The notes below the pieces were generated by a model. That model worked only from the letters and a program-made list of their open reading frames with translations, was not told the DNA's origin and made no database searches. The translations under genes were made by a program, and so were the position numbers. From Peribacillus alkalitolerans (GTDB lineage: Bacteria > Bacillota > Bacilli > Bacillales > DSM-1321): DNA of 64,000 nucleotides. The DNA lies in the NCBI RefSeq assembly GCF_010882125.1, contig NZ_JAAGVZ010000005.1, forward strand, positions 62,001 to 126,000, read 5' to 3'. Numbering within the stretch: the stretch's first letter is position 1; the number at the start of each line of letters is the position of its first letter. Shown here one piece after another: positions 27,466 through 37,193 of this stretch.

Positions 27466-28605
27466 TTACTCAATTCTAGGAGGGCGTTTACCCCAATATT
27501 GGTAATAATCCGTTTTAATAAAGCCGTTGAATAGTTTCCTTTTTTTCGTCGCTTGTCTTCCGTAGAGGTGTTCAAAGTTTTCATCTGAAGTAAGGATGTA
27601 AATGGACCATGTATCTAGTTTTGCATATACTTGTCCTAAATCTCTGTACAATTGTTCAACAACGTCTTTTTCACCAATACGCTCTCCATACGGAGGATTG
27701 CCAACAATGACTCCATATTCCTTCTTTGTGGTGAAGTCTTTAGCTTGCATTTGTTTAAAATTAATTATATCTGCAAAGCCTGCCTCGAAACTATTTGCTT
27801 TAGCCATTTCAACCATCCGATGATCGATATCAAATCCTGATATATCGATGGGTTGATCATATTTAGCGACATCTTCTGCTTCGATTCTAATATCTTCCCA
27901 AACTTCTGTAGGAATCCATGGCCATGTTTCAGATATAAATTCTCGATTAAAGCCCGGTGCGATGTTCTGACCAATCATTGCAGCTTCAATAGGAATCGTG
28001 CCAGAACCGCAAAATGGATCGACGAAAGGTTTATCAGGATTCCAATTCGTTAATTGAATTAATGCAGCAGCTAATGTCTCTTTTAAAGGTGCTTCTCCTT
28101 GTTCAGCTCTATATCCCCGCTTATGCAAACCCGCTCCCGATGTATCTAAAGTAAGAGTGACTACATCCTTTAATATGGCTACTTCAATTTTAAATAAAGG
28201 TCCATTTTCTTCAAACCATGATGTACGGCTATAGGCTCTTTTTAAACGTTCAACAATGGCTTTTTTTACAATAGCCTGACAATCAGAAACACTAAATAAT
28301 TTTGATTTCAGAGACTTCCCTGACACAGGAAATTCCGCATTTTCTGGAAGATAATGCTCCCAAGGAATCGCCTTTGTTTTCTCAAACAACTCATCAAACG
28401 TGTAAGCTTTGAATTCCCCAACTTTGATTTTGATTCGATCTGCAGTTCTCAGCCACATATTGGCCTTGGCGATTGCTTTTACATCGCCAGAAAATAAAAC
28501 TTTCCCATTATCGACCGTACACTCATATCCAAGGTCCCTTACCTCTTTTGCTACGATGGATTCTAACCCCATAGCAGCTGTAGCAATCAGTTCAAACTTT
28601 CTCAT
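27466..28605 (-). CDS. ypsC: THUMP-domain RNA methyltransferase YpsC (RlmL-like)
   Basis: 379 residues: an N-terminal THUMP RNA-binding domain (about 40-155) and a class I methyltransferase domain with DPFCGSGTIPIEAA near 195 and the N6-adenine/N2-guanine catalytic motif NPPYGERIG near 303. Members methylate 23S rRNA guanines (RlmK/RlmL family); the exact site here is inferred. The ATG overlaps the end of the GGDEF-EAL gene by four bases, so the two are coupled, which is an unusual neighbour for this gene. Confidence 0.9.
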   Translation of the reverse strand: MRKFELIATAAMGLESIVAKEVRDLGYECTVDNGKVLFSGDVKAIAKANMWLRTADRIKIKVGEFKAYTFDELFEKTKAIPWEHYLPENAEFPVSGKSLKSKLFSVSDCQAIVKKAIVERLKRAYSRTSWFEENGPLFKIEVAILKDVVTLTLDTSGAGLHKRGYRAEQGEAPLKETLAAALIQLTNWNPDKPFVDPFCGSGTIPIEAAMIGQNIAPGFNREFISETWPWIPTEVWEDIRIEAEDVAKYDQPIDISGFDIDHRMVEMAKANSFEAGFADIINFKQMQAKDFTTKKEYGVIVGNPPYGERIGEKDVVEQLYRDLGQVYAKLDTWSIYILTSDENFEHLYGRQATKKRKLFNGFIKTDYYQYWGKRPPRIE

Positions 28606-30695
28606 GCTTCCACCACTCTTATTAGATTAAATTTTTCATAGTCCCATAATTCCATAAAATCCAGCAACCTGGAATATGGAAGGGGCTCTGTTATGTAATA
28701 CCCTTGTACATAATCACTATTTTCTTGTTGCAAAAATTTGTACTGATGTTTCCCTTCCACCCCTTCAGCAACCACTTCGAGATGAAGGCGTTGGGCCATT
28801 GTGATTATCGCCTTTACGATAGATGCATCGTCATTATAAACATGAAGATTTTTGATAAAGCTCTGATCAATCTTTAAACTATCTATTGGAAATCTATGTA
28901 AATAACTAAGAGATGAATATCCTGTACCGAAATCATCAACAGATAATTTTACACCTAGAGCCTTCAATTTTACAAGTTTATTAATGGTTTCGGGTGCATT
29001 TGGCATTATGATACTTTCAGTAAGTTCCAATTCTAAGCATTGCGGCACAAAATTCGTGTTCTGGATAATAGAGCTGACCCTCTGAACGAAATCCACCTGA
29101 TTGAAATACAACCCAGAGATATTGACCGCAATTTTCAAATTGGGGAAGCCTGCTAAATGAAGCTTTTTACCATCTTCACATGCTTTTGTTAAAACCCAAT
29201 CACTAATCGGGATTATTTGACCAGTTTCTTCTGCAATTGGTATGAATTCTGCAGGAGAAATATTGCCTAATTCTCTTTGGTTCCAACGCAACAGTGCTTC
29301 AACAGCGACAATAGTTCCTGTCCTGGTTTCGACTTGAGGATGATAGCTTAACGAAAACTCTTTATGGACTAATGCTTTTCGCATAAGATTCTGGATCTTC
29401 ATCTGCCTAGTTTCATTTTCTTGATGTAAGTCGTTATGATATAAGGAAAAATTATTTTTCCCATTCGCTTTAGCCTGATACATAGCCCTGTCAGCATTCT
29501 TTAATAAAGTCTCTAAATCGTCACCATCATAAGGAAATAATGATACACCAATACTTGTCGAAATATATACCTCATGATCATGTAAAAGAAATGGTGAGTT
29601 TAGTGCTTTGATAATGTCGTCTGAAACTGCCACTGCTTCTTTAGCATGTTTTATATTCGATAAAACAATGACAAATTCATCTCCACCAAGCCTTGCAATA
29701 ATATCTTTATTTTTTAAGAGGCTTTTTAAACGTGCAGATACCTTTTTCAACAATAAATCTCCATAGCTGTGACCCAGAGTATCGTTGACTTGCTTAAATC
29801 GGTCTAAATCTAAGAAAAGCACGGCTAGTATCTGATTATATTTTTTGGAAGTTATCAACAAACGTTCTAAGCTCTTATTCAATAAATAACGATTGGCGGC
29901 ACCAGTCAAAGCATCATAATGAGCCAATTTCCTTAATTGCTCTTCTGTGTGCTTTCGGTCACTTAAATCCGAAAAAACCGCAACAAAATGAGAGGTTTTT
30001 CCTGAATCCTCATTTATTTTAATAATGGAAATCCACTCTGGAAACACTTCGCCATTTTTCCTTTTATTCCATATTTCTCCTTTCCATATCCCCTTTTCAT
30101 TAATCTCTCTCCACATTTCCAAATAAAACTGTTCATTATGTAAACCGGATTGAAGTAAACTTGGATTTTTACCTAATACTTCTTCCTCAGAATATCCTGT
30201 TACGATTTGGAATGCTGGATTTACAGTTAGTATTCTCCCTTTCGCGTCCGTAATCAGGACCCCTTCACTTGTGTTTTCAAAGATTTTATTAGTCAACTGA
30301 AGATTTACTGTTTTTTTCTTTATCTCCGTTATATCCTTCATAAATACTAAATAGTAACCGTTTGATTCTTTCCATTTAGTTCCTTGGACTTTGATTCGGG
30401 TCATACAATACGAACCCATTTTTGTGTTCGTATTAAATTCTCCAGTCCCATTAGATAAAATCTTAGCCTTCTGCCAAAAAGATGCGAATTCGGTTTTAGA
30501 GATAAATAAAAAAGATAATGTTTTCCCTGTAAGTTCAGACATTGTGAAACCGGTAACCTTTTCTATAGATCGGTTCGTTAAAAAAATTTCACCTATATCG
30601 TCAACTAACAATACCGCATCGTCCATCGTTTCAAAAACTAAGTTAGCCAAATTGTCTTTTAGCTCATGATCCATATTCATATTTGTTTTGGCCAC
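28602..30695 (-). CDS. PAS-PAS-GGDEF-EAL cyclic-di-GMP protein
   Basis: 697 residues: PAS domain one (about 15-130), PAS domain two (about 140-255), GGDEF (about 265-425) and EAL (about 440-680). The GGDEF motif is intact (RLGGDEFVIV), as are EALLRW and the metal loop DDFGTGYSS, so both synthesis and breakdown of c-di-GMP are possible. The inhibitory site five residues before GGDEF reads KNKD instead of RxxD, so product inhibition may be weak. No membrane segment; probably a cytosolic sensor. Start is GTG at 30695 behind GGAGGAG. Confidence 0.92.
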   Translation of the reverse strand: MAKTNMNMDHELKDNLANLVFETMDDAVLLVDDIGEIFLTNRSIEKVTGFTMSELTGKTLSFLFISKTEFASFWQKAKILSNGTGEFNTNTKMGSYCMTRIKVQGTKWKESNGYYLVFMKDITEIKKKTVNLQLTNKIFENTSEGVLITDAKGRILTVNPAFQIVTGYSEEEVLGKNPSLLQSGLHNEQFYLEMWREINEKGIWKGEIWNKRKNGEVFPEWISIIKINEDSGKTSHFVAVFSDLSDRKHTEEQLRKLAHYDALTGAANRYLLNKSLERLLITSKKYNQILAVLFLDLDRFKQVNDTLGHSYGDLLLKKVSARLKSLLKNKDIIARLGGDEFVIVLSNIKHAKEAVAVSDDIIKALNSPFLLHDHEVYISTSIGVSLFPYDGDDLETLLKNADRAMYQAKANGKNNFSLYHNDLHQENETRQMKIQNLMRKALVHKEFSLSYHPQVETRTGTIVAVEALLRWNQRELGNISPAEFIPIAEETGQIIPISDWVLTKACEDGKKLHLAGFPNLKIAVNISGLYFNQVDFVQRVSSIIQNTNFVPQCLELELTESIIMPNAPETINKLVKLKALGVKLSVDDFGTGYSSLSYLHRFPIDSLKIDQSFIKNLHVYNDDASIVKAIITMAQRLHLEVVAEGVEGKHQYKFLQQENSDYVQGYYITEPLPYSRLLDFMELWDYEKFNLIRVVEA

Positions 30696-30936
30696 TTTTT
30701 CTCCTCCATTTTATGTATAGGAAAAATGGTATTTACATTATATATATAATGATAAATTATTAAACTCTGTATTTTACAGTAATTTATGACAGATAATCGA
30801 AAACCATATTAGAAAACTTGGCTAGCGCCAAGCCTAGCTGCTTTCGATTGCCTAGTTGCACTTATACTTTAATCCTAAAATTGTCCACGACGTCGCCTTA
30901 CTTCATTGCTACGAATTTATACTTTCTTAAAGTACT

Positions 30937-30965
30937 AAAAGCTCTCCTCTGTGAGGAGAGCTTCT
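30937..30965 (-). terminator. Terminator of rnpB
   Basis: The stem GCTCTCCTC/GAGGAGAGC is followed by TTTTAGT on the minus strand, about 30 bp after the mature 3' end. Confidence 0.75.
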
Positions 30966-30989
30966 ACATATTCAATAAAGATTATGGAT

Positions 30990-31394
30990 GATAACGTTCT
31001 GTAAGCCATGTTTTGTTCCTTAGTACTGCAATCGACAAAATGTCTCGTACAAAGGTGGTAATCATCTATCTACAGGCTAAAGCCTGTCCTTATCTCCGTT
31101 CAATTCCGGAAGAAAAGGTGCCCCTACCATAATTTGGGTTTCTCGCTCGTGGGGTTTACCGCGTTCCACCCTTCCCATTTCTGGGAAGGCTCCGTCACTG
31201 TGGCACTTTTATAGGTATTCATGCCATATCACAAGGACTTAGGCATTTTCCCGGCCGTCAACCAGCTTCCTGGTTGCCCTGGCTTATTGTTTCGCCAGGC
31301 ACGAACACTACGCGCATCGCAGCGCGTGCGAGCATGGACTTTCCTCTACAGAATAATATTCTGCAGCGATTACCCGAACGTCATTCACATAACA
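30990..31394 (-). ncRNA. rnpB: RNase P RNA, class B
   Basis: Catalytic RNA that removes 5' leaders from tRNA precursors. Conserved segments in order on the minus strand: CGGGTAATCGCTGCAG, GAGGAAAGTCCATGCTCGCA, AGTGCCACAGTGACGGAG, GGAACGCGGTAAACCCC, GAGCGAGAAACCCAAAT and ATGGAACAAAACATGGCTTA. The order and length match the B. subtilis type. It sits between the GGDEF-EAL gene and gpsB. A rightward ORF overlapping it (31221-31628) is a by-product. End points are estimates. Confidence 0.95.
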
Positions 31395-31400
31395 AAATTC

Positions 31401-31429
31401 ATTATAGTCTTTTTACAGGCCTTTAGCAA
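31401..31429 (-). promoter_or_regulatory. Promoter of rnpB
   Basis: TTGCTA (31424-31429) and TATAAT (31401-31406) with a 17-bp spacer, about 7 bp before the predicted RNA start. Confidence 0.8.
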
Positions 31430-31450
31430 TGGAAAATCTATACAAATCGA

Positions 31451-31762
31451 TCACTCGTACAATTTACTTCCAAAAACATGTTTTTCTAGATTGGATAATC
31501 GTTTTAGTATATCAAAGTTAGTTGTACCAGGAGCTGCAGATGGTTGTTGGACACTTGATCTTCTTGTAGTTTCTTCAGATAACCTTTTCAATCTCATATT
31601 TTCTTGTCTTAAATCTTCAATTTCCTGATGGAAAAGCTCATAGTCTTTAATAATCAAATCAAGGAATTGATCCACATCTTCTTGTTTATACCCCCGCATT
31701 GCGGTTTTGAATTCTTTTTCAAGAATATCTTTAGCAGTTAATTTTACTTTATCGGATAGCAT
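31451..31762 (-). CDS. gpsB: Cell-cycle protein GpsB
   Basis: A 103-residue DivIVA-like protein. The N-terminal lipid/PBP-binding domain contains [12 protein letters not shown] and EDVDQFLD, followed by a coiled coil (about 35-65), a variable linker and the conserved C-terminal helix [18 protein letters not shown]. GpsB moves class A PBPs between septum and side wall; its usual partner, PonA, is encoded at 44.4 kb. GAGGTG precedes the ATG. Confidence 0.95.
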   Translation of the reverse strand: MLSDKVKLTAKDILEKEFKTAMRGYKQEDVDQFLDLIIKDYELFHQEIEDLRQENMRLKRLSEETTRRSSVQQPSAAPGTTNFDILKRLSNLEKHVFGSKLYE

Positions 31763-31883
31763 TTAGCACACCTCGAACTTTCGCCATTTATCAACTTTAA
31801 GTTTTATTTTTTCAAAATCATGGGTTTTTGTCAATTTATCTTTATACGTAAATCATAACTTTTAAATTCCGCTACTTAAGTAC

Positions 31884-32438
31884 CTAGTCATAATGGGTAT
31901 CAAATGATTCAGCTTGCTGTTGTAAATCATAAAAAGTGATTTGGTAAATTGGGTAATCCTTTTTCTCATTATGTTTTTTTGCATCATCATACGTATAACG
32001 GGGAGATCCGGGTCTTTCGTCATCATACACAATCAGCAACGCATCACTTTTATTCAATAAAAAATGATTTTTCATCCGCAACTGCATAGGATTTTCGTAT
32101 GGTTTTTTTGATATTGAATCGACAAAATTAGCTTTGTTAAGGATTGAATGGTAATATTCTTTATTTTGTTCATTCCATTTTTCTTCTTGATGGAAGTGTG
32201 GAGTCAACACTGCTAATTGGAGCTGGGGGTACTGCTTCCTTAAGGCTAAAACTTCCTCAGCTGCCCAAAGTTCAACTCCAAGTTGACCACTGACTAATAC
32301 CCATTCCAGTCCGTCTTCGATTAAAGCTATTAAAGTATGACGGATCGCTTTTTTTATATAGTGTACACCTTCATGATTGTTTTTAAAAATACCCAATTCA
32401 AATGCTTTGTAACCCGTTAAATAAAGAACTTTTATCAA
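31884..32438 (-). CDS. ypsA: YpsA-type SLOG-fold protein
   Basis: About 184 residues of the DUF1273/YpsA family, related to DprA/LOG Rossmann-like nucleotide-binding proteins. Conserved parts: LTGYKAFELGIF at the start and SGQLGVELWAAEEV in the middle. YpsA has been linked to cell-division control in Firmicutes. The frame opens at 32483, but family members begin near IKVLYLTGYK. A TTG at 32438 with AGGGGG nine bases upstream gives that start. Confidence 0.85.
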   Translation of the reverse strand: MIKVLYLTGYKAFELGIFKNNHEGVHYIKKAIRHTLIALIEDGLEWVLVSGQLGVELWAAEEVLALRKQYPQLQLAVLTPHFHQEEKWNEQNKEYYHSILNKANFVDSISKKPYENPMQLRMKNHFLLNKSDALLIVYDDERPGSPRYTYDDAKKHNEKKDYPIYQITFYDLQQQAESFDTHYD

Positions 32439-32501
32439 AAATAGAGGCCCCCTAATTGTTCCTGGGACACACATCTTCTCCAAATCATACCATATGTAAA
32501 T

Positions 32502-32530
32502 AAAACAAGGGCTAAAAAATCAGCCCCTGT
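32502..32530 (-). terminator. Terminator of the cotD-like gene
   Basis: The stem GGGGCT/AGCCCT is followed by TTGTTTTATTT on the minus strand, about 10 bp after the stop. Confidence 0.65.
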
Positions 32531-32538
32531 ATAATTTA

Positions 32539-33066
32539 TTAACGCCAGAACCCGAACCCTGGCCTTGGTGGACATGGTGGTGGACATGGTGGTGGGCATG
32601 GACCCAGTGGTGATACCTGAGGTGGCAAACCAGGACATTTCAAATGTTGACTAAAGCATTGATTCACAACTGATTGTGTCTGCGGGAAATAATGTTGGTG
32701 TTGATATATAGTGTTATTAACGGTTGTTGTATGTGTTGGGTGTACGTGAGGAACAATGTTTTTAACGACATTCTGTTGTACCACATTTTGAGTCGGATGG
32801 ACTACAGTTGGTAAAACTTGAGTTGGAACAGGTCCTATTCCAGCAGGGCTTACTTGACTCGGATAAGGTCCAGGTCCCATCCCAGCAGGACTAACTTGAG
32901 TTGGATAAGGTCCCATCCCAGCAGGGCTTACTTGACCAGGCATAGGTCCCATTCCTGCAGGACTTACTTGAGTTGGATATGGCATAGGCATTGCCTTTGG
33001 ACAATTTCCACCCATCATACCACCTACATTCGTTGGAACTCCTTTTGGCTTATACATATTTTCCAT
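32539..33066 (-). CDS. cotD: CotD-family spore coat protein with tandem repeats
   Basis: About 175 residues. The central segment KNIVPHVHPTHTTTVNN followed by HQHYFPQTQS is the CotD signature, rich in H. Ahead of it are four to five copies of a 13-residue unit of type PTQVSPAGMGP (about 30-90), which the short B. subtilis CotD lacks. The C-terminus is proline/cysteine rich (CPPPCPPPCPP). Inner spore-coat protein made in the mother cell; sigma-K control is expected but I cannot place the promoter. ATG at 33066 with AAAGGGGA is preferred over 33087. Confidence 0.85.
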   Translation of the reverse strand: MENMYKPKGVPTNVGGMMGGNCPKAMPMPYPTQVSPAGMGPMPGQVSPAGMGPYPTQVSPAGMGPGPYPSQVSPAGIGPVPTQVLPTVVHPTQNVVQQNVVKNIVPHVHPTHTTTVNNTIYQHQHYFPQTQSVVNQCFSQHLKCPGLPPQVSPLGPCPPPCPPPCPPRPGFGFWR

Positions 33067-33156
33067 TAGAGTTTCCCCTTTCTTCATAGTTTGATTTGTC
33101 TTACATTATCAGACTATGAGTTGGACAACCCAACCGTACTGGATATATGACCCAAT

Positions 33157-33255
33157 TTATAATAAAAAAGTATAGAAACTTTCTTTCATCGTAGAGAATA
33201 ATACAACAGTTAAACAAAGAACGACAAAAAATAAAAACATAATTGTTTTATACAT
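33157..33255 (-). CDS. Possible 32-residue membrane peptide upstream of the cotD-like gene
   Basis: The ORF MYKTIMFLFFVVLCLTVVLF continues to a short polar end (STMKESFYTFLL). One hydrophobic helix fills residues 5-20. AAGCGGGG lies about eleven bases before the ATG, which is far but usable. No promoter or terminator was found and AT-rich sequence readily gives such ORFs, so support is weak. Confidence 0.25.
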   Translation of the reverse strand: MYKTIMFLFFVVLCLTVVLFSTMKESFYTFLL

Positions 33256-33571
33256 AATAAAAAGACCCCGCTTTTAGTAAATTCCATGTTTCTTAAATGA
33301 TTTACCGCTAAGCCAGATTAGAAACTTGGTAAGAACCTACTCCGGAACCTTGCTTTGCAAAAATTTTACTATCTTCCTACATTCGACTCATGAATAAGCA
33401 ACTAAATGTAGTTCAGTGACAGATAAACTTTCTGATAGTTGGTAAAATTAAAGAAACATCACACAATTCCTCATTTTACATACTCCGGCATACATCGACA
33501 ATAATTATTTAAGAAAAAAAATGAAATCTACAAAAATAAGCGAAAGGTCCTGTGTTTTTCCCAACATTTAG
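33256..33571. other. Intergenic stretch with no recognised feature
   Basis: 316 bp of AT-rich sequence between the cotD-like gene and the mrfB stop. No repeat copy, no strong hairpin and no ORF with a ribosome site. Confidence 0.4.
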
Positions 33572-34844
33572 CTACTTTTTTTTATTTAATCTTCCTAAAC
33601 GGATTGTTAATTCATTCAAATATTTCATCCGCTTGCTTTCCGGAAAAACCTTAGTATTTCTTACTATGTTTACAGCTTCCATTGTATAATGTTCAGCTTT
33701 ACCTATATTTTTCTCCTTATGTTCGTACCATTTCGCCAATTCTATTAACGATTGAATCTTTTCTTGGTCAAAGCTAGTTTCAACGATCTCTTTCCAAAGC
33801 GATATGGCTTTATCCATTTTACCCATTTTTTTATTGTACATGGACAATGAGAATTTTGCTGATGTCGTTTTTTCATGATCATGTTCAATCATTGTTTCAT
33901 ATGCAATTTTTGCTGCATTACTTTCCCCAACATAAGAGAGCCAATTAGCTATTTCTAAGGCTTCGTCTCGATTACCCTTTTTGTCGTGCTCTAAAATTAA
34001 TTGAGACAAATGTATATATAAAGTAATAAGGGATAGAACATCCCACTCATTATGCTTCAGAATCCCAAAAAGTCCTTCAGGGTCTTGCCTATCAATGAAA
34101 TCGAAATAAATTAAAGGGGCCAAATAGCCAGGCAAATCATCTACCCTTTCAATTTGAAGTAATTCTTTCTCAACACTCGCTAACTTGACTTTCTCCAGCT
34201 TACCTTTCCAAAACCTTCTAGAAGCATGGTATAAATCAAAATGACCGAATGCCGGTAGTTTAGGTACATGTTCTTTTATTAAAGTATGCTGTGTCTTGAC
34301 TTGTGGCCAATCAAAAGCTTTTCCGTTGTACGTTACTAAGCTATGATAATCCACACTTTCCAGGAAGCTTGTGTAAAAGGCCACTTCATTCCCTGGCTTA
34401 GGAAGTATATGTTGTTTGACTACGACTTCTCCATTCTTAATAAATGCATAGCCTAATAAAAATATTGATGTGCCAGCACCGCCTCCAAGGCCTGTGGTTT
34501 CGGTATCAAAAAAAAAACAATTGACTGTGATTTATACCATTAGTGGATAAAGGATGTTGCAGTTTGTTGTCATTCCATTTGGTTACTACCTTTTCCAATT
34601 CTTCAAATGAATACAGACCATGTTTGTAGGTAATTGGATATCGTTTTTCCCTTATTAAACAGTACTGATCGTCATTCCAATAAACTGAAGTATGATTTTC
34701 CTTCCATTTTGACAGAAAAGGGATTTCAACTGGACTGTTATAAGTAAAATCCATGGCGATGTCAGCTACCTTTGATATAGAAGAATTATCGGCATTAACC
34801 GAAAGATGCGCTTTCATTCGATTTAATTTATTCTTTAAAGACAA
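33572..34844 (-). pseudogene. mrfB: mrfB (yprB) exonuclease gene, frameshifted in a T10 run
   Basis: DEDD exonuclease partner of MrfA in mitomycin C repair. The gene is split: an N-terminal frame ends SQLFFF-stop at about 34505, and the rest continues in another frame. The break is a run of ten T (34508-34517, minus strand). With nine T the frames join as SQLFFFDTETTGLGGGAG, restoring the first catalytic aspartate and glutamate, and give about 423 residues, close to the 413 of B. subtilis YprB. The C-terminal part is TPR-like. Start is TTG at 34844 (MSLKNKLNRMK). It could be a real mutation, transcriptional slippage or a sequencing error. Confidence 0.85.
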
Positions 34845-34864
34845 TGAGTCCACGTCCCTTCTAT

Positions 34865-37171
34865 CTAGTATTTTAATTTAGATAGGTCTAATGATTTTCT
34901 GTCTTCAGATAATAGGAATGATTGTAACAATCTGATACTATCTTTCTTAGTTGTTGCCGCACTACTATCCGTACCAATACAAGAAGGACAGCCAGATTCA
35001 CAAGGGCAGTACTTAATCAAATTAAGTGTTTTTTGTAAAATTTCCTCATTGTTTTCGAATACCTTTTCACTTAAGCCGATCCCACCAGGATAACGATCAT
35101 AGACGAAAATGGAAGGTAATTCGTTATGAGAGGCTTTTACCTGTGGATAAACGTGAATATCATGAGGGTCACACATTACCGACAAAGCTATGATATAGTT
35201 CAATGCATTCGAAGTACCTATTAAGCCTTCCTCTAATCTAGAATCTTCCCATTTTGGTATTGACATTAAGGAAAAGATGGTTGAGGATGTATGCAGTTCT
35301 TCTTCTGGCAAAGTAATCGGTCCAGAACCAATATTTTCATGAGTTTCAAACTTGATTTTTTTAAAAATTGTAGCCATGGCTCTCACTGAAACATCGCCAT
35401 AGGAAATAAGCGATTGGTTCACTTCTTTTTCTTTGTCAATTTCCAAGACGGACAAGGAAACAGCTAGGTTGGCATCTGTATAATAGTCCACATTCACTTC
35501 GCGGACATATGCTTTTTTTTCATCCCAATCCAAGTATTCTACTTGAAATTGAGTCCCTTGATGTAAATAAATCGCTTCATCATGAAGCAAAGTCATGGCA
35601 CTAAATCGATCCATTTCTCCAATCACCTTGTTTTTGGGTGCTTCGGTTTGATCAATGATAACGACGTTTTCCTGTGAAGCAGAACGAAGACTCACATTGT
35701 GTGCGGGAAATGCATCATTCATCCAATACCATTTATTACCGTTCTGAAGGAGCACTCTTTCTTCAACTAAAAACTCAAGGATGTCTTCAATATCCATCCC
35801 ACCAAAGTATTCATCTTGCCCAAAAGGAAGTTCATATGCCGCACATTTGATATGATCTACGAGTATAACAAGATTATCAGGATTGATCCGTGCCGATTCT
35901 GGATTACTTTTGAAGAAATAGTCAGGGTTTTGGATGATATATTGGTCTAAAGCATTGGAGCTACCGACTAAGACGATTAGAGCTTCACCATGTCTTCTTC
36001 CAGCCCGTCCTGCTTGTTGCCAGGCACTAGCTATGGATCCAGGGTAACCTGTCATAATACAAACCTGCAATTGTCCAATATCTACCCCTAATTCAAGAGC
36101 ATTCGTACTTACAACTCCGTATATGCTTCCTTCACGTAAACCTTTTTCAATCTCCCTCCGTTGTTTAGGTAGGTAGCCGCCTCTATAACCCCTAATTGAC
36201 TTTGGCCCAAGTTCATTTGCAACCAAACCTTGTAGATAAGTCAAAAGAATTTCAACCCGAACCCGACTTCTAGCAAAAATAATCGTCTGAATCCTATTTC
36301 TTAAGAATTCCATAGCCAGAGTCTTTGCTTCCAAAACTGCGCTTCTTCGAATATTCAATGGTTTGTTTACGACTGGAGGGTTATAAAATACAAAGTGTTT
36401 TTTTCCTCTTGGAGCACCATTATTATCAATGAGAGTTACTTCAGTTTCAGTAATTTGCTCTGCCAGTTCTTTAGGGTTAGCTATAGTAGCGGATGTACAA
36501 ATAAAAACTGGATTACTACCATAAAATTTGCAAATACGCTTTAAACGTCGAATCACATTTGCTGTATGGCTACCAAAAACACCCCGGTATATATGCAGTT
36601 CATCGATCACCACATATTTCAGATTTTCAAAAAGCGAAACCCATTTAGTATGGTGTGGCAATATTCCTGAGTGAAGCATGTCTGGATTTGTTATGACAAT
36701 ATGGCCTGCTTTGCGAATTTTTTGCCTAATGTTAGAGGGGGTATCCCCATCATATGTATAACTATTAATCTCAGCTTCCATCCCATCTATCATTTCATGC
36801 AATTCACTTTTTTGGTCATAACTCAAGGCTTTCGTAGGAAAGATGTAAAGCGCCCTTGAACGTGTATCATTTAATATGCTTTGAAGAACAGGTAGATTGT
36901 AGCAAAGAGTCTTTCCTGAAGCCGTGGGTGTAACAGCTACGATACTTTTCCCGACATTGGCCGTATTAAATGCAGAAGCTTGATGCGTATATAACTCATT
37001 AATCCCTCTTTTGCTAAGGGCATCCTTTAGTTTGTAGTGCATCCATTCAGGAAAAGGCTCAGTACGTGCAGCTTTCTCTTCCATCGTGTGCCAATGGACA
37101 ATAGACTCTTTAAAATCAGGGTGTGATTTAAGATTCTCTATCATCTGTGACAAGTCTTTTTTTACTCTCAT
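34865..37171 (-). CDS. mrfA: DEAD/DEAH-type helicase MrfA (YprA)
   Basis: Superfamily 2 helicase, 768 residues. Walker A VTPTASGKTLCYNLP (about 81-95), motif II VIDELH, and helicase C-terminal signature QQAGRAGRRHGEAL. The C-terminal DUF1998 region has four cysteines (CPCESGCPSCIG, about 725-737) that bind zinc in this family. In B. subtilis MrfA and MrfB form a UvrABC-independent pathway for mitomycin C lesions. GAGGTGA precedes the ATG; mrfB follows 20 bp downstream. A LexA-like box lies in the promoter. Confidence 0.93.
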   Translation of the reverse strand: MRVKKDLSQMIENLKSHPDFKESIVHWHTMEEKAARTEPFPEWMHYKLKDALSKRGINELYTHQASAFNTANVGKSIVAVTPTASGKTLCYNLPVLQSILNDTRSRALYIFPTKALSYDQKSELHEMIDGMEAEINSYTYDGDTPSNIRQKIRKAGHIVITNPDMLHSGILPHHTKWVSLFENLKYVVIDELHIYRGVFGSHTANVIRRLKRICKFYGSNPVFICTSATIANPKELAEQITETEVTLIDNNGAPRGKKHFVFYNPPVVNKPLNIRRSAVLEAKTLAMEFLRNRIQTIIFARSRVRVEILLTYLQGLVANELGPKSIRGYRGGYLPKQRREIEKGLREGSIYGVVSTNALELGVDIGQLQVCIMTGYPGSIASAWQQAGRAGRRHGEALIVLVGSSNALDQYIIQNPDYFFKSNPESARINPDNLVILVDHIKCAAYELPFGQDEYFGGMDIEDILEFLVEERVLLQNGNKWYWMNDAFPAHNVSLRSASQENVVIIDQTEAPKNKVIGEMDRFSAMTLLHDEAIYLHQGTQFQVEYLDWDEKKAYVREVNVDYYTDANLAVSLSVLEIDKEKEVNQSLISYGDVSVRAMATIFKKIKFETHENIGSGPITLPEEELHTSSTIFSLMSIPKWEDSRLEEGLIGTSNALNYIIALSVMCDPHDIHVYPQVKASHNELPSIFVYDRYPGGIGLSEKVFENNEEILQKTLNLIKYCPCESGCPSCIGTDSSAATTKKDSIRLLQSFLLSEDRKSLDLSKLKY

Positions 37172-37193
37172 TTCGTCTCACCTCATTACTCCT

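Noticed and set aside
30818-30835. CTTGGCTAGCGCCAAG palindrome upstream of the GGDEF-EAL gene
   Set aside because: It is a perfect short palindrome but has no known operator consensus and no second copy in the window.
31221-31628. Rightward ORF of 135 residues
   Set aside because: It lies mostly on the complement of rnpB and gpsB; the RNA gene explains the sequence.
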